Counted from the first letter of the stretch, positions 9,255-18,888 are shown. The stretch is 64,000 nucleotides of DNA from Microtetraspora sp. NBRC 16547 (GCF_030268965.1 NZ_BSSE01000017.1:62001-126000), one strand, 5' to 3'. Notes: generated from the sequence alone by a model not told the origin. Numbers and translations: made by a program.

Positions 9255-9297
9255 ACTCATGATCCGTGAGTCGCGAGTTCGAGCCCCACCCGCCCTA
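9255..9297 (+). tRNA. Degenerate 3' half of a CAT-anticodon tRNA (possible attachment-site remnant)
   Basis: The segment starts at ACTCATGATCCG, matching an anticodon loop with CAT and the 3' anticodon stem. It continues through a T-loop (GTTCGAGC) and ends in CCCACCCGCCC, like the 3' end of a Met-type tRNA. No 5' half precedes it, and the T-stem 5' strand (GCGAG) pairs only partly with CCCAC, so it is not a working tRNA. Such 3' tRNA halves are typical remains of integrase attachment sites. Confidence 0.6.
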
Positions 9298-9928
9298 AAT
9301 AGCGAACATGGCCCCTGACCTGCGTTTTTCAATGAGTCGAGATTGTGGAACGAGCGAAAGGAGCCGATGGCCGCCCTTGGGCCACGGACCGGGCACGCGA
9401 TAGATCGTTTGGACCGCCTACGTCAGGTCGGGCCACAAAAACGATCAAGAGAAGACCGCAACCGAAGATCTCTCAGGCTTCCGCATCCGCCACATACCGA
9501 CAGCCAAGGAAGGGTCCGCACCAATCCGGCCATCTCTGCCAGACGACGCTTGAGGTCGGTACCGCTCGGAGCCACCGCCATGGAGGCTCCCTTCGAACCG
9601 CACCCCTCCCCCGGGTTCACTGACCAGGGCATCATCGGCGATCCCTTCTCCTACAATGCGCGCGGCTCCTGTGAGGGACTCCGGATCGAACCTGCGCCTC
9701 TCGGCTCCCGCGAGCCCTCCTCATCTCCGGCCAGAGGCGGATCGAGCCAACGTGATCTTGTCCGACATCTGTCGGAAATGCCGCGATCGAGACAGAACGG
9801 CCGTCCGAAGACATCCCGCACCTCCGCCCATAGCATCAGGCCTTCCGGGGCCTCTTTACGGTCCCTTCAACCCCCCTTGGGGCCGACTTTCGGTCCCACC
9901 CACCCTGATCGTTCGGGAAGGTTCGTCG

Positions 9929-11881
9929 ATGTCTTTGCCGCGCCAGGTGATGGGCCTTGTGGCACCAACCGCGTTCCGTAGTCCGAGATCAGCACGCCGC
10001 GGCGCCGCGGCGCTGGGTCTCGCCGCCACCATGACCCTTGCCGGGGTCGCCGCGAACCCGGCCCCCGCCGGCGCGGCCGTCCCGGTCGGACCGGTCTTCA
10101 AGGACGGCATGGCCCAGCCGGTGTTCTCCTCGAACCGCAACGACTGGATCCGTGAGGAACTGTGGATCGAGACCTCGATCGACAGTGACGGCGACGGGCG
10201 GAACGACCGGGTGCACGCCGAGGTCACCCGGCTCCGGGAGACCGAGACGGCCGGCCTCAAGTCCCCCGTCGTGTACGAGGCCAGTCCCTACTACGCGGGC
10301 GGCAACGCGGTCGAGAACCACAACGTCGATCACGAGCTCCACCAGGCACTCCGCCCGGGCAAGGGCTGGATGAACCGCGGTGGTTCGGTGAAGGACCCGG
10401 CAACCGACGAGCGGCTGGCCGCCGCCGCCGAAGCCGACGCGGCCGGCGAAGCCGACGCCGCCGCCGCGGGCACCGGCCCGCAGCCCGTCATCAGCACCAG
10501 CCACGAGTCCAACTGGCTGCCTCGCGGTTTCGCGGTGGTCCATGCCGAGTCGCTGGGCAGCGGCAAGTCCGACGGCTGCCCGACCACCGGCGGGCGCAAC
10601 GAGACCATCGGCGCGAAGTCCGTCGTCGACTGGCTGAACGGTCGTGCGAAGGCCTACGACGCCGCCGGCAGGGAAGTCCACGCGACGTGGACGACCGGCA
10701 AGGTCGGCATGATCGGCACCTCGTACAACGGCACCCTGCCCAACGCGGTCGCGAGCACCGGCGTCGATGGCCTCGAGGCCATCGTTCCCATCTCGGCGAT
10801 CTCGAGCTGGTACGACTACTACCGCGCGAACGGCGCCGTGGTCGCCCCCGGCGGCTACCAGGGCGAGGACGCCGACGTGCTCGCGGAGTACGTCTACACC
10901 CGCGCGAACAAGCAGATCTGCCGAAACGTCATCGAGCAGCTCGCGAAGGAGCAGGACCGGGTCACCGGCGACTACACCGCCTTCTGGGACGAGCGCAACT
11001 ACATGAACGACGTCGACAAGGTCCACGCCGCGGTGCTGGTCGCGCACGGACTCAACGACTGGAACGTCAAGACCAAGCACGCCGCGCAGTGGTACGAGGC
11101 GCTCAAGGCGCGCGGCGTGCCGCACAAGATCTATCTGCACCAGGGCGGGCACGGCGGCTCCCCCAGCGTCGACGTACTCAACCGCTGGTTCACCCGCTAC
11201 CTGTGGGATTACGAGAACGGCGTGGAGAACGACCCGCGGGCGCTGATCCAGCGCGAGGACAGGACGCTGGTGGAATACCCCGAGTGGCCTGAACCGGCCG
11301 CGGCGGACGCCGAGCTCAACCTGGCGCCCGGCAGCGACGGAGCCGCCGGTGGCCTTACCGGCGACAAGACCCGCCTGGGCACGCCGGTGACCGAGACGAT
11401 CGTCGACGACGCCTCGAAGCGGGCGCAGACCCTCGCCGACGCCGCGACGTCTCCCAACCGCCTGGCCTACAAGTCCGGGACGCTGATCGGTGCGGTCCGG
11501 TTCAGCGGCACGCCGAAGGTGTCGCTGCGGATGTCCTTCGGCCAGCCGGCCGCGAACGTGACGGCGCTGCTCGTCGACTACGACCAGAACGGCAAGGCGA
11601 AGATCATCACGCGGGGCTGGACGGATCCGCAGAACCGCAAGTCGATCTCGCGGACCGAGCCGGTCAAGCCGGGCAGCCCGTACCGGATCGACTTCGACAT
11701 GCAGCCGCATGACTACGTGTTCGCGGCGGGACACCGCATCGGCATCGTGCTGCTGTCGAGCGACTACGAGTACACCATCCGGCCCACCCCGGGCGCGACG
11801 CTGCACCTCGACACGACGAAGAGCACGGTCATGCTGCCGCTCGTCGGCGGAGCGGCCGCGTTCACCGCGGCCAACGGCTGA
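9929..11881 (+). CDS. Secreted X-prolyl dipeptidyl-peptidase-like protein (S15 family)
   Basis: A 650-residue exported serine peptidase that would release X-Pro dipeptides from peptide N-termini outside the cell. The start ATG 9929 follows GGGAAGG and opens an Arg-rich signal peptide ending at an alanine-rich site near residue 45. The nucleophile lies in GTSYNG (near residue 264), the acid in GLNDWNVK (near 376), and the His in GGHGGSP (near 407). The C-terminal beta-rich domain typical of the family follows (about 470-650). A long frame upstream of the ATG lacks homology and was excluded. The gene stands alone and ends in a strong hairpin. The CocE/NonD branch of the same fold is the main alternative. 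Confidence 0.88.
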   Translation: MSLPRQVMGLVAPTAFRSPRSARRGAAALGLAATMTLAGVAANPAPAGAAVPVGPVFKDGMAQPVFSSNRNDWIREELWIETSIDSDGDGRNDRVHAEVTRLRETETAGLKSPVVYEASPYYAGGNAVENHNVDHELHQALRPGKGWMNRGGSVKDPATDERLAAAAEADAAGEADAAAAGTGPQPVISTSHESNWLPRGFAVVHAESLGSGKSDGCPTTGGRNETIGAKSVVDWLNGRAKAYDAAGREVHATWTTGKVGMIGTSYNGTLPNAVASTGVDGLEAIVPISAISSWYDYYRANGAVVAPGGYQGEDADVLAEYVYTRANKQICRNVIEQLAKEQDRVTGDYTAFWDERNYMNDVDKVHAAVLVAHGLNDWNVKTKHAAQWYEALKARGVPHKIYLHQGGHGGSPSVDVLNRWFTRYLWDYENGVENDPRALIQREDRTLVEYPEWPEPAAADAELNLAPGSDGAAGGLTGDKTRLGTPVTETIVDDASKRAQTLADAATSPNRLAYKSGTLIGAVRFSGTPKVSLRMSFGQPAANVTALLVDYDQNGKAKIITRGWTDPQNRKSISRTEPVKPGSPYRIDFDMQPHDYVFAAGHRIGIVLLSSDYEYTIRPTPGATLHLDTTKSTVMLPLVGGAAAFTAANG

Positions 11882-11898
11882 GCCGGGACCGACCTACG

Positions 11899-11926
11899 GG
11901 GCGGGCCGCCAGTCGGCGGCCCGCCC
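11899..11926 (+). terminator. Rho-independent-type hairpin after the X-prolyl peptidase gene
   Basis: A perfect 12-bp stem (GGGCGGGCCGCC and its complement) with the loop AGTC lies 18 bases after the stop codon. No T tract follows, as is common in high-GC actinobacteria. Confidence 0.75.
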
Positions 11927-12112
11927 TCAGCCGTACTTGTGGCACCCAGAGGAAGAGGAGCGCGACCGCGACCGCCGCCGGGCCCGCGGCCAGCAGCAGC
12001 TGACGGGCCGATCGCCCCCTCTCGATAGTCCTCGCCGAGGACGGCGTGCGGGGATAGTGCCCGGCGGCAGCGGAGCCATGACGTCCTCAGGTACCTGACT
12101 GCTGGAACGGTC

Positions 12113-12141
12113 GGGCCCGCGCCGAGCATCGGCGCGGGCCC
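12113..12141 (-). terminator. Hairpin after the large secreted protein gene
   Basis: A perfect 13-bp stem (GGGCCCGCGCCGA and its complement) with the loop GCA lies just past the stop of the minus-strand gene ending at 12156. It could also stop transcription from the left. Confidence 0.7.
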
Positions 12142-12155
12142 TGTGGGTCAAACCG

Positions 12156-15100
12156 TCAGCACGACTCAGGACGTAGGGCGAAGTCGGTGTTCACCGTCTG
12201 CCCCTTGATGGTGACCTTCGTCGTCTGCGGTATCCATCCGTCCCGGGTCACGATCATCTGAACCGGGTTGGCGTTCGTCGGTCCCCAGATCGCGTACCGG
12301 CCGTCCGGGTCGGTCTTCAAGGTGAACGACCAGCCCTTCGCGCCGCTGACCTGCACCGTGGCCCCGCGCAAGGCCGCGCTCGCGCCCTTGCAGTCGACCC
12401 CGGTGACCACGCCGGCCAGCTTGCCCCAGTTGTTGGGCGGCTGCGCGTTCATCGTCACGTCGATCGGCGCCACCGCGTACGGCGTGTTGGACTTGACGCC
12501 CAACTGGGCGGTGTAGTTGCCCGGCTGGGCCACGCCCGCCTCCGACCTGGCGTCGAGGGTGACCGTCACTGTGACGCTCTCCCCGGGCTGCAGCGTGGCC
12601 GTGGTCGGCGACGCGGACAGCCACGGCACGTCGGTGACGGTGGCGCACTGGTCGAAGCCGGGCAGCATCTCGCTTTCCGGCGTCGGGGTGAACCCACCGG
12701 TCGATCCACCGATCTTCACGAACCCGCACGCCGCCCCTGCCCGGTAGCGGGAGAAGTTGGCGTTGGGCAGTGCCGACCAGGAGTTCGCCGCCGGGTCGTA
12801 GGCCCAGCCCTGGTTGGTGACCACGGTGGAGTTGTTGATGACACCGGTGGAGAGCAGCAGCAGCCCGTTGGCGGTGCCGGCGCCTGCGGCCCAGAAGTCG
12901 ACCGGCAGGTCGGCCAGCTGGGTCCAGGTGTTGCTGCTCGGCGAGTAGGCGTAGGTGCTCTTCAGCGTCGTCGTCCCGTTACCGCCGGCGCAGTACACCG
13001 TGCCGTTGATCCCGCCGCATCCCTGCCAGGCCACCGGGACCGGGTACGGCGCGACCGTGGTGAACGTGTCGTTGGCCGGGTTGTACTTGACGACCGCATT
13101 GGACTTGGCGCAGTTGCCGTCCACGCAGCCGCCGACCAGGTAGATCTGGCCGTCGACCACGGCGAGCCCGGCCGCCGCCCGCGGCGCGGGGTTGACCGCG
13201 GCCCGGGTCTGCCAGGCGTTGGTCGCCGGATCGTAGACGTACACCTTGGTCGATGTGTTGCCGGCCGAGTCCCATCCGCCGAAGACGTACATCTTCCCGT
13301 CGACGAAGGTCGCCGCCGGCTTCTCCAGGGCCGCGGGAAGATCGGCGATCCTCGTCCAGGTGTTCGCCGCCGGGTCGTAGGCGTAGCCGTTGGCGAGGTT
13401 GGCGGTGGCGGAGGCGCCGCCGACCGAGTACACCTTGCCGTCGAACGCCGCCGCGGCGTTGTCCATCACCGCCACCGGGTAGTTGGCCGTGTTGATCCAC
13501 GGCGGCGCGTACGGCGACGGCTCGAACGGGTCACCGGGCTGGCTGTCGCCCCGCCAGCCGGGCGAGACGCCGCCGCCCTTGACCATGTTGCGCTGGAGCG
13601 GCGCACCGCGCGGCCCGAGAATCTCAAATCCGCCGCGACGTTCCGACAGCTCCACCGTGGCCGGCGCGTTGCCGGTGTTTCTGATCGTCGTCTTCACGGT
13701 CTTGGTCTGGCCCAGCGGCTGGTCGCTGCTCACCTTCGGCGGGGTGATGGTCAGCCGGCCCGCCTTGAGGTTGAAGTCCGACCGGGTGGCCTGGTCCGCC
13801 GCCACGTTCACCGTGGAGGTGACGGAGCCGTAACCCGCACTCGCCGCGGTGAACGGGTGGTTCCCGGTCAGGGAGGAGAACATCCAGTAGAACCCGTCGC
13901 CGACCTTGCTGTCGTCGGGTGACGGCGCCGTGGTGGCCTGCTCGGCGGGCTTGTCGACGCTGGTCACGGTCGCACCGTTCAGCCCGTCGCGGGTGTTGCT
14001 GTCGAGCGCCCGCCCGACGACGAGACCCCCGGGGATCGGGTCGCAGGACCGGTTGACCAGGGAGACGTTGTCGATCTGCCACCACCAGGCGTAGGCGCCC
14101 CGGTAGTGGAAGCGGATCTTGACTTCGGACTTGCCACCGGCCTCCGGGATCGACAGCTCCTCCAGGACCGGCCCGCGCCGGCTGGCGGTGGTCCAGTTCG
14201 ACACGGTCTTCCACGTGGTGCCGTTGTCGACGCTCACCTCGACGTTGCCGAATCCGTTGAGAGCGCGGTAGTCGCTGTTGAACCGCAACACCGGTGCCGA
14301 TACGGCCGACAGGTCCAGGGCCGGGGTCACCAGATCGGTGTCGATGGTCGTACCCGATCCGGCCGCGTCACTGTCCGCGATCACGTACTTGCCGGTGCCG
14401 CCCGTGAGGTTGCCCCGGTTCTTCGGGTCGTTGAACACCCAGCCGCCGCTGGTGGTGCGGTTCACCACGCTCCAGCCCTCGGGAGCCGTCCCGGACTCGA
14501 ACTGCTCCGTGAACAGCGGGCTGCCGTAGTTGATCGTGTATCCGGCGGCGAGGCAGGTGTTCTCCACGGCGAGGCTGAAGTCCTTCGACTGGTCGCCGTC
14601 CTCGACGCGGAGCTCCGCCGTGGCCTGCTGGTACGACGGGTACATCGCCTTGACGGTCAGGGCGTACTCGCCGCTCGGCAGGTCGATGCTGTACGCGCCG
14701 GTGGCCGGGTCGGTGAACAGCGGCTCGCCAGGCCGGCCGGCCACGTCGATCCGCGCGTACAGCGGCCAGCCGTGTCCGGATCCGTCCTTCACCACACCGG
14801 AGACACGGTGCTTGGCCACGACTTCGAGGGTGAAGTCGGACGTCACCGCGCCCCCGTCCCCAACGGTCACCTTCGCGGTCTTCGTCGCGTACCCGAAGGC
14901 GGAGACGGTCAGCTCGTGCTCGCCGGCCGGCAGGGTCAGCTTGTACGCGCCCTGCGCGTCGGTGGTGGTGCCGCCGCTGCCCACCCGCACGGCGGCGCCG
15001 GCGATCGGGCCGCCCGCCGAGGAGGTGACCTTGCCGGTCACCTCGCCGCGCGGACCGGCCACGCAGTTCGGGAACTTCATCGAGCCGATGCGGGTCTGCC

Positions 15101-16712
15101 AGTTGGCGGAGCTCGTCGTGGTCAGGTACTCGGACGTGAACCAGAACGTGCAGCCGTCTGTCGGGTCCACCGACATCGAGGTGTAGTCACCCCAGCGGGA
15201 CGCGGAGTGGGTCTGCGCCCCGGTCCCCGCGATCAGCGTCCGCTCGCTCTGGCCGAGCTGGCCCAACGGATCCCCGGCGAGGCGGCCCGCCATCCGGATC
15301 GAAGGGTAGCTCGTGGTTCCGGAGGCCGAGTACCCGAACGCGATGTTGCCGGAGACATCCATCGCCCCACTGGCCATCCAGCGGTGCTCGGCGTCCGGCG
15401 CGTAGGTGCCCTGCTGGTGGATGGTCCAGTTCGTGGGGCTCGTGCTCCGCACCTCGTACCAGCGCACGCCCGCGTGGTCGTTGCCGTCGGCGTCCACGGT
15501 GTGGTTCAGCACGATCGAGGCGTGGTCGCCGAAGTTACGGTACGCGGCACGGTACATCAGCCGGTCGGCGATCGCGTCCAGCTTGGTCGTGGTGCCCTGC
15601 TGCGGGACGCAGCCGCGCGCGTAGTTGCACATGTTGGAGTCGAACGGGGCGGTCTCCATGTATCGGCTCGGCGCCAGGTTGTTGCCGAAGGTGGAGTTCG
15701 CCGGGTTGGCCCAGTCGACCTTGAAGTCCCACATCAGCAACCGGTCGGTGGGTGAGACGCCCCACGCGTCGTCGTCGAACATCACGAACGGGTTCGGCGC
15801 CCCGGCCGGCGGAGCGAGGCCCTCCGCGTCGGAGGGCAGCAGGCCTCCGTAGTCCGGCCCGAGGTGGAAGTACACCATCCGGGCCGGCTGACCGGCGAGC
15901 ATCTTCTCCCGCTCGAACGCCACCGCACCCGCGCCGACGAACGACGGGGCGAACTCGTTGGTGGTCATGTAGTAGGCGTCCGGCCAGATCCCGTACTTCG
16001 GATAGTCGTTCATCCGGGTCTGGTGGTAGAGGAAGTCGTACCGGTAGTACGCCCCCGTCGGGTCCGGGGTCTGCGAGATCGCCATGCACTGGTGGTTGCC
16101 GGCGGATCCGCCGGGCAGCGCGAACTGGGTGATCATCCACCGGTCGGCGGCCTCGTCGTAGAGGACCACCGGGTCACCGTCGTTCCTGGTCTCGCAGGGC
16201 CCGCCGAAGCCGGAGAACACCGCGTTGCCGGGCAGCGGGCCGAGCATCAGGTTGCCGCGCTTGTCGTAGACCGCGTACGAGAGGTTCACCATCTGCACGT
16301 AGTGGTTGGGGCCCACGTCGCCGTTGATGTCCGGGGGCAGCACCCCGTCGACGTTGCCGATGCCCTCGAAGTTCACGCCGAACTCGGGCACCTGGGTCGC
16401 GGTGAATCCTCGTTGCACCACGTCGCTGCCGGTCTTGGCGCTCGCCACCGCCGCCTCGCGGGGCAGCTGCCGATTGATCGGCTCCTCGACCTTGGACCCG
16501 CGGTCACGGGTGGCTTTCGGATGGAGATCGCGCATCTTGCGGGAGAGGTCGTGCTTGACGGCTTCGCGGATCTCCGCCTTGGAGTTCTTCGCGGCTGGGG
16601 CGGGTTCCGGCGCCGCCGCGGACTGGGCGGCGGCCGGTAAGCCGCCGAAGAGCAGCAGTGTGGTGACGGCGGCCACTACTGCTCTCGCTCGTAGTCGTCG
16701 TACCTGTCGCAT
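12156..16712 (-). CDS. Giant secreted multidomain protein with carboxypeptidase-regulatory, anchor-J and kelch domains
   Basis: A 1518-residue exported protein of unknown role. A signal peptide occupies residues 1 to about 32. A large domain (about 100-560) resembles beta-propeller surface proteins. Two carboxypeptidase-regulatory-like beta-sandwiches follow (about 560-720), each with an ITGXV-type start (GEVTGKVTSSAG, HRVSGVVKDG). Residues about 735-885 form a choice-of-anchor-J/MAM-like domain (FTEQFESGTAPEGW to WWWQIDNVSL). Another regulatory-like domain and an Ig-like segment come next. Residues about 1090-1340 contain kelch repeats (KVYSVGGA, KMYVFGGW, QIYLVGGC, YDPAANTW). A final Ig-like and regulatory-like pair ends the protein. 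No protease active site was found, so a binding or adhesive role is inferred. The divergent regulator at 17022 may control it. Confidence 0.85.
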   Translation of the reverse strand: MRQVRRLRARAVVAAVTTLLLFGGLPAAAQSAAAPEPAPAAKNSKAEIREAVKHDLSRKMRDLHPKATRDRGSKVEEPINRQLPREAAVASAKTGSDVVQRGFTATQVPEFGVNFEGIGNVDGVLPPDINGDVGPNHYVQMVNLSYAVYDKRGNLMLGPLPGNAVFSGFGGPCETRNDGDPVVLYDEAADRWMITQFALPGGSAGNHQCMAISQTPDPTGAYYRYDFLYHQTRMNDYPKYGIWPDAYYMTTNEFAPSFVGAGAVAFEREKMLAGQPARMVYFHLGPDYGGLLPSDAEGLAPPAGAPNPFVMFDDDAWGVSPTDRLLMWDFKVDWANPANSTFGNNLAPSRYMETAPFDSNMCNYARGCVPQQGTTTKLDAIADRLMYRAAYRNFGDHASIVLNHTVDADGNDHAGVRWYEVRSTSPTNWTIHQQGTYAPDAEHRWMASGAMDVSGNIAFGYSASGTTSYPSIRMAGRLAGDPLGQLGQSERTLIAGTGAQTHSASRWGDYTSMSVDPTDGCTFWFTSEYLTTTSSANWQTRIGSMKFPNCVAGPRGEVTGKVTSSAGGPIAGAAVRVGSGGTTTDAQGAYKLTLPAGEHELTVSAFGYATKTAKVTVGDGGAVTSDFTLEVVAKHRVSGVVKDGSGHGWPLYARIDVAGRPGEPLFTDPATGAYSIDLPSGEYALTVKAMYPSYQQATAELRVEDGDQSKDFSLAVENTCLAAGYTINYGSPLFTEQFESGTAPEGWSVVNRTTSGGWVFNDPKNRGNLTGGTGKYVIADSDAAGSGTTIDTDLVTPALDLSAVSAPVLRFNSDYRALNGFGNVEVSVDNGTTWKTVSNWTTASRRGPVLEELSIPEAGGKSEVKIRFHYRGAYAWWWQIDNVSLVNRSCDPIPGGLVVGRALDSNTRDGLNGATVTSVDKPAEQATTAPSPDDSKVGDGFYWMFSSLTGNHPFTAASAGYGSVTSTVNVAADQATRSDFNLKAGRLTITPPKVSSDQPLGQTKTVKTTIRNTGNAPATVELSERRGGFEILGPRGAPLQRNMVKGGGVSPGWRGDSQPGDPFEPSPYAPPWINTANYPVAVMDNAAAAFDGKVYSVGGASATANLANGYAYDPAANTWTRIADLPAALEKPAATFVDGKMYVFGGWDSAGNTSTKVYVYDPATNAWQTRAAVNPAPRAAAGLAVVDGQIYLVGGCVDGNCAKSNAVVKYNPANDTFTTVAPYPVPVAWQGCGGINGTVYCAGGNGTTTLKSTYAYSPSSNTWTQLADLPVDFWAAGAGTANGLLLLSTGVINNSTVVTNQGWAYDPAANSWSALPNANFSRYRAGAACGFVKIGGSTGGFTPTPESEMLPGFDQCATVTDVPWLSASPTTATLQPGESVTVTVTLDARSEAGVAQPGNYTAQLGVKSNTPYAVAPIDVTMNAQPPNNWGKLAGVVTGVDCKGASAALRGATVQVSGAKGWSFTLKTDPDGRYAIWGPTNANPVQMIVTRDGWIPQTTKVTIKGQTVNTDFALRPESC

Positions 16713-17021
16713 CTGGGGGGCTCCTTGCTGGCGGCGGACGAGGGGTGTGTCGCCGCCGGAAGACGCAGGTGGACTGCCGGCCCGGCGGACACGGGGTGTC
16801 GGCCCGCCGGAGGAGAAGGAGGGGGTGACGGAGTAGGCACACGCCGCGGGGTTGACGGCGTCCGATCATCATCAGCCGCTGCCGGTCTTTTCTCGAGACC
16901 AAAATGTGGGCGATAGCGGGGCAGAATCGGCTCAAAGCAGTCCGTATCGATCTGACATCCATCCGTCACAGGTGCAAGTCTGGATATTGACTGTGTGTGG
17001 CGCCGTTGTTTTCCTTAGCCC
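16713..17021. promoter_or_regulatory. Divergent intergenic region
   Basis: These 309 bases separate the divergent starts at 16712 and 17022 and should hold both promoters. The half nearer 17022 is more AT-rich (GATCTGACATCCATCC, TATTGACTGTGTG). I could not fix -35 and -10 boxes with confidence. Confidence 0.4.
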
Positions 17022-17522
17022 ATGAGCGTTAACCCGGCGGGTGATATCGACGAACAGCCGGTCATCTTCTGTGTGACATCCAGCCCCAGCAAGCGCGCCC
17101 GGATCGCCCGGTTGATGGGCGGCACCGGCACTTTGTTGATGTTTTCCGACCTGAACTCGGTCCGCAAGATCCTTTTGTGCGAGACGGAGGAGATCTCCTC
17201 CTCCCTCCCGACGGCGGAGATGGTGGCCCTGGGCCGTCTGGTCATCGACGCCGATCGGCAAGAGGTCAGCTGGGCCGGCAGGGTCCTTCCCCTCACCCGC
17301 ATCGAACGGGAGGTGCTCACCGCACTCGCCAGTCCGCCCCTGCGGGTCTGGACCTACCGCCAGCTGTACGAACGGGCCTGGGGAGCCGACTATCTGGACG
17401 ACGCGTCCGCGGTCCGATCGACCGTCAAGCGGTTGCGCGCCAAACTCCGCGACGCGGACGCGACCGTCTGCGTGGAGTCGATGAGAGGAGTGGGGTTCTC
17501 CCTGGTCGATACCGGACGGTAA
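17022..17522 (+). CDS. OmpR/PhoB-type winged-helix DNA-binding protein without a canonical receiver
   Basis: A 166-residue transcription regulator. Residues about 70-165 are a Trans_reg_C winged helix: LPLTRIEREVLTALAS, the recognition-helix region RSTVKRLRAKL, and the closing wing MRGVGFSLV. Residues 1-65 are too short for a receiver and lack its phosphorylatable Asp pattern, so it is probably not a classical two-component output. It may sense a ligand or act by level alone (inference). It is divergent from the giant secreted protein, which is the most likely target. No strong ribosome binding site precedes ATG 17022, so leaderless translation is possible. Confidence 0.8.
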   Translation: MSVNPAGDIDEQPVIFCVTSSPSKRARIARLMGGTGTLLMFSDLNSVRKILLCETEEISSSLPTAEMVALGRLVIDADRQEVSWAGRVLPLTRIEREVLTALASPPLRVWTYRQLYERAWGADYLDDASAVRSTVKRLRAKLRDADATVCVESMRGVGFSLVDTGR

Positions 17523-17650
17523 ACCCTGCCAGGGGTGCGGAAATCGCGATCCGTGCACTGAGCTGGGGTTATTCGGCGGCTTTCCAGCGCATCACCGGTA
17601 TTCGCCGATCGGCGCTACTTCATCCGGGGCGCCAACGAGGGAGCCGAGAA

Positions 17651-17677
17651 GGGCTGACCGTACCGGCCGGTCAGCCC
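17651..17677 (-). terminator. Hairpin after the Gfo/Idh/MocA gene
   Basis: A 10-bp stem (GGGCTGACCG and CGGTCAGCCC) with a 7-base loop lies 20 bases past the stop at 17698, and is probably shared with the convergent regulator gene. Confidence 0.55.
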
Positions 17678-17697
17678 GGGTCCAAGTCCGGGGGTCG

Positions 17698-18888
17698 TCA
17701 CTCGGACCTCCGCCGGCCGGCAGGTGGCTGGTGGGCCGCCAGGTAACGAGCCACCTCGGGGTCGGCGGGCCGTACCTCAACGGGGACGGACCCGTTGCGC
17801 AGCGACTCCGTCGCCGCGAGCCCGGCCGCCACGGCGTCGCGCGCGGCGAGCGGTGAGGTCGTGGTGGCGACACCCCTGGCCACGAACCTGAGGAACTCGT
17901 CCACGGCGAGCCGGTCGGCGTCGTCGTGCCCGTCGCGGTCGCCTTCGATCCGATAGACGTCGTCGCCGTCCGGGTCGTAGTCGCCGCGCCGGTCCCAGAT
18001 CCGGATCAGCCCGCCGTCGCCGTCGCCGAAGTTCTCCATCCGGCCCCGGTCGCCGATGACGGTGTAGTTGCGCCAGTAGTCCGGGGTGAAGTGGCACTGC
18101 TGGTAGCTGGCGAGGACACCGTTGTCGAGCTGCATGAGCATCATCGAGAGGTCCTCGACGTCGATCACCGGGTTGAGGTCGCGCTGGCTCCTCGGCGGCC
18201 AGTTGCCCGGGTCCAGCCAGTCCTCCATCAGCCGGTCGCTGTTGTCCCGCCGGGCGGTGACCCCGCCGTAGATCTTCAGCGCGCCCATCGCCGTGACCCG
18301 GATGGACGTCCCGCCGGACAGGTAGTGGATGACGTCGATGTCGTGGGCACCCTTCTGCAGCAGCAGGCCGGTGCTGTGGCGGCGATCGGCGTGCCAGTCC
18401 TTGAAGTAGAAGTCGCCTCCGTGGCCGACGAAGTGCCGGCACCAGACCGCCTGCACCTCGCCGATGCGCCCGTCGTCGATGAGCTCGCGCATCTGGCGGA
18501 CGACCGCCATGTGGCGCATGTTGTGGCCCACGTAGAGCTTCGTCCCGGTGCGCAAGGCCGCGGCGAGGATCGCGTCCGCGTCGTCGAGGGTGATCGCCAG
18601 CGGCTTCTCCAGGTATACCGCCACACCCGCCTCCAGCGCGTCCACGGTGATGGCCGCGTGCGTACTGTCCGGCGAGGTGACGAAGACCGCGTCGAGGGAC
18701 GGCCGCGAGGCGAGCAGTTCGGTGTGGGTGGCATAGGTCTGCACCGCCTTGCCGAAGAGCTCGCGCGCCCGTCCCCTGCCCGCCTCCGTGGGGTCGGCCG
18801 CGGCCACGACCGCCGCGTCGACCTCGCTGCGGCCCGTCCAGGTGGCGAGCACCGCGCGGACACCCACTCCGATCACTCCGATGCGCAT
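17698..18888 (-). CDS. Gfo/Idh/MocA-family NAD(P)-dependent sugar oxidoreductase
   Basis: A 396-residue protein with an N-terminal Rossmann fold (MRIGVIGVG), the family signature EKPLA near residue 95, and a C-terminal alpha/beta domain with the catalytic-helix segment GLLLQKGAHDIDVIHYL. Members oxidise sugars or sugar acids, and a few (GH109) use NAD+ to cleave alpha-N-acetylgalactosaminides. The gene lies downstream of, and on the same strand as, the GH114 and sugar ABC genes. It is therefore probably part of the same sugar pathway. GH109-like activity is attractive given the galactosamine theme but cannot be settled from sequence alone. The start ATG 18888 begins exactly at the Rossmann strand. 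Confidence 0.87.
   Translation of the reverse strand: MRIGVIGVGVRAVLATWTGRSEVDAAVVAAADPTEAGRGRARELFGKAVQTYATHTELLASRPSLDAVFVTSPDSTHAAITVDALEAGVAVYLEKPLAITLDDADAILAAALRTGTKLYVGHNMRHMAVVRQMRELIDDGRIGEVQAVWCRHFVGHGGDFYFKDWHADRRHSTGLLLQKGAHDIDVIHYLSGGTSIRVTAMGALKIYGGVTARRDNSDRLMEDWLDPGNWPPRSQRDLNPVIDVEDLSMMLMQLDNGVLASYQQCHFTPDYWRNYTVIGDRGRMENFGDGDGGLIRIWDRRGDYDPDGDDVYRIEGDRDGHDDADRLAVDEFLRFVARGVATTTSPLAARDAVAAGLAATESLRNGSVPVEVRPADPEVARYLAAHQPPAGRRRSE

Larger units (their letters stand above)
8507..9928. other. Long intergenic, partly AT-rich region between the biosynthetic operon and the peptidase gene
   Basis: No convincing protein gene was found. The stretch from about 8730 to 9340 is clearly more AT-rich than the rest of the window. 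It holds the operon promoter and a partial tRNA. Longer open frames here show mixed codon use and no recognisable family. One open frame on the minus strand merely reads through the tRNA fragment. Confidence 0.6.

Noticed and set aside
8841-9332. A 163-codon minus-strand frame in the AT-rich gap.
   Set aside because: Its start is a read-through of the tRNA fragment (RAGGARTRDSRI-like), a known false-gene pattern.
9343-9981. A 212-codon plus-strand frame upstream of the peptidase gene.
   Set aside because: Mixed composition, no family, and overlap with the better-supported peptidase start.
12760-13500. Periodic similar sequences inside the large secreted gene, considered as a CRISPR or tandem DNA repeat.
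   Set aside because: They are explained by protein-level kelch repeats with diverged DNA.
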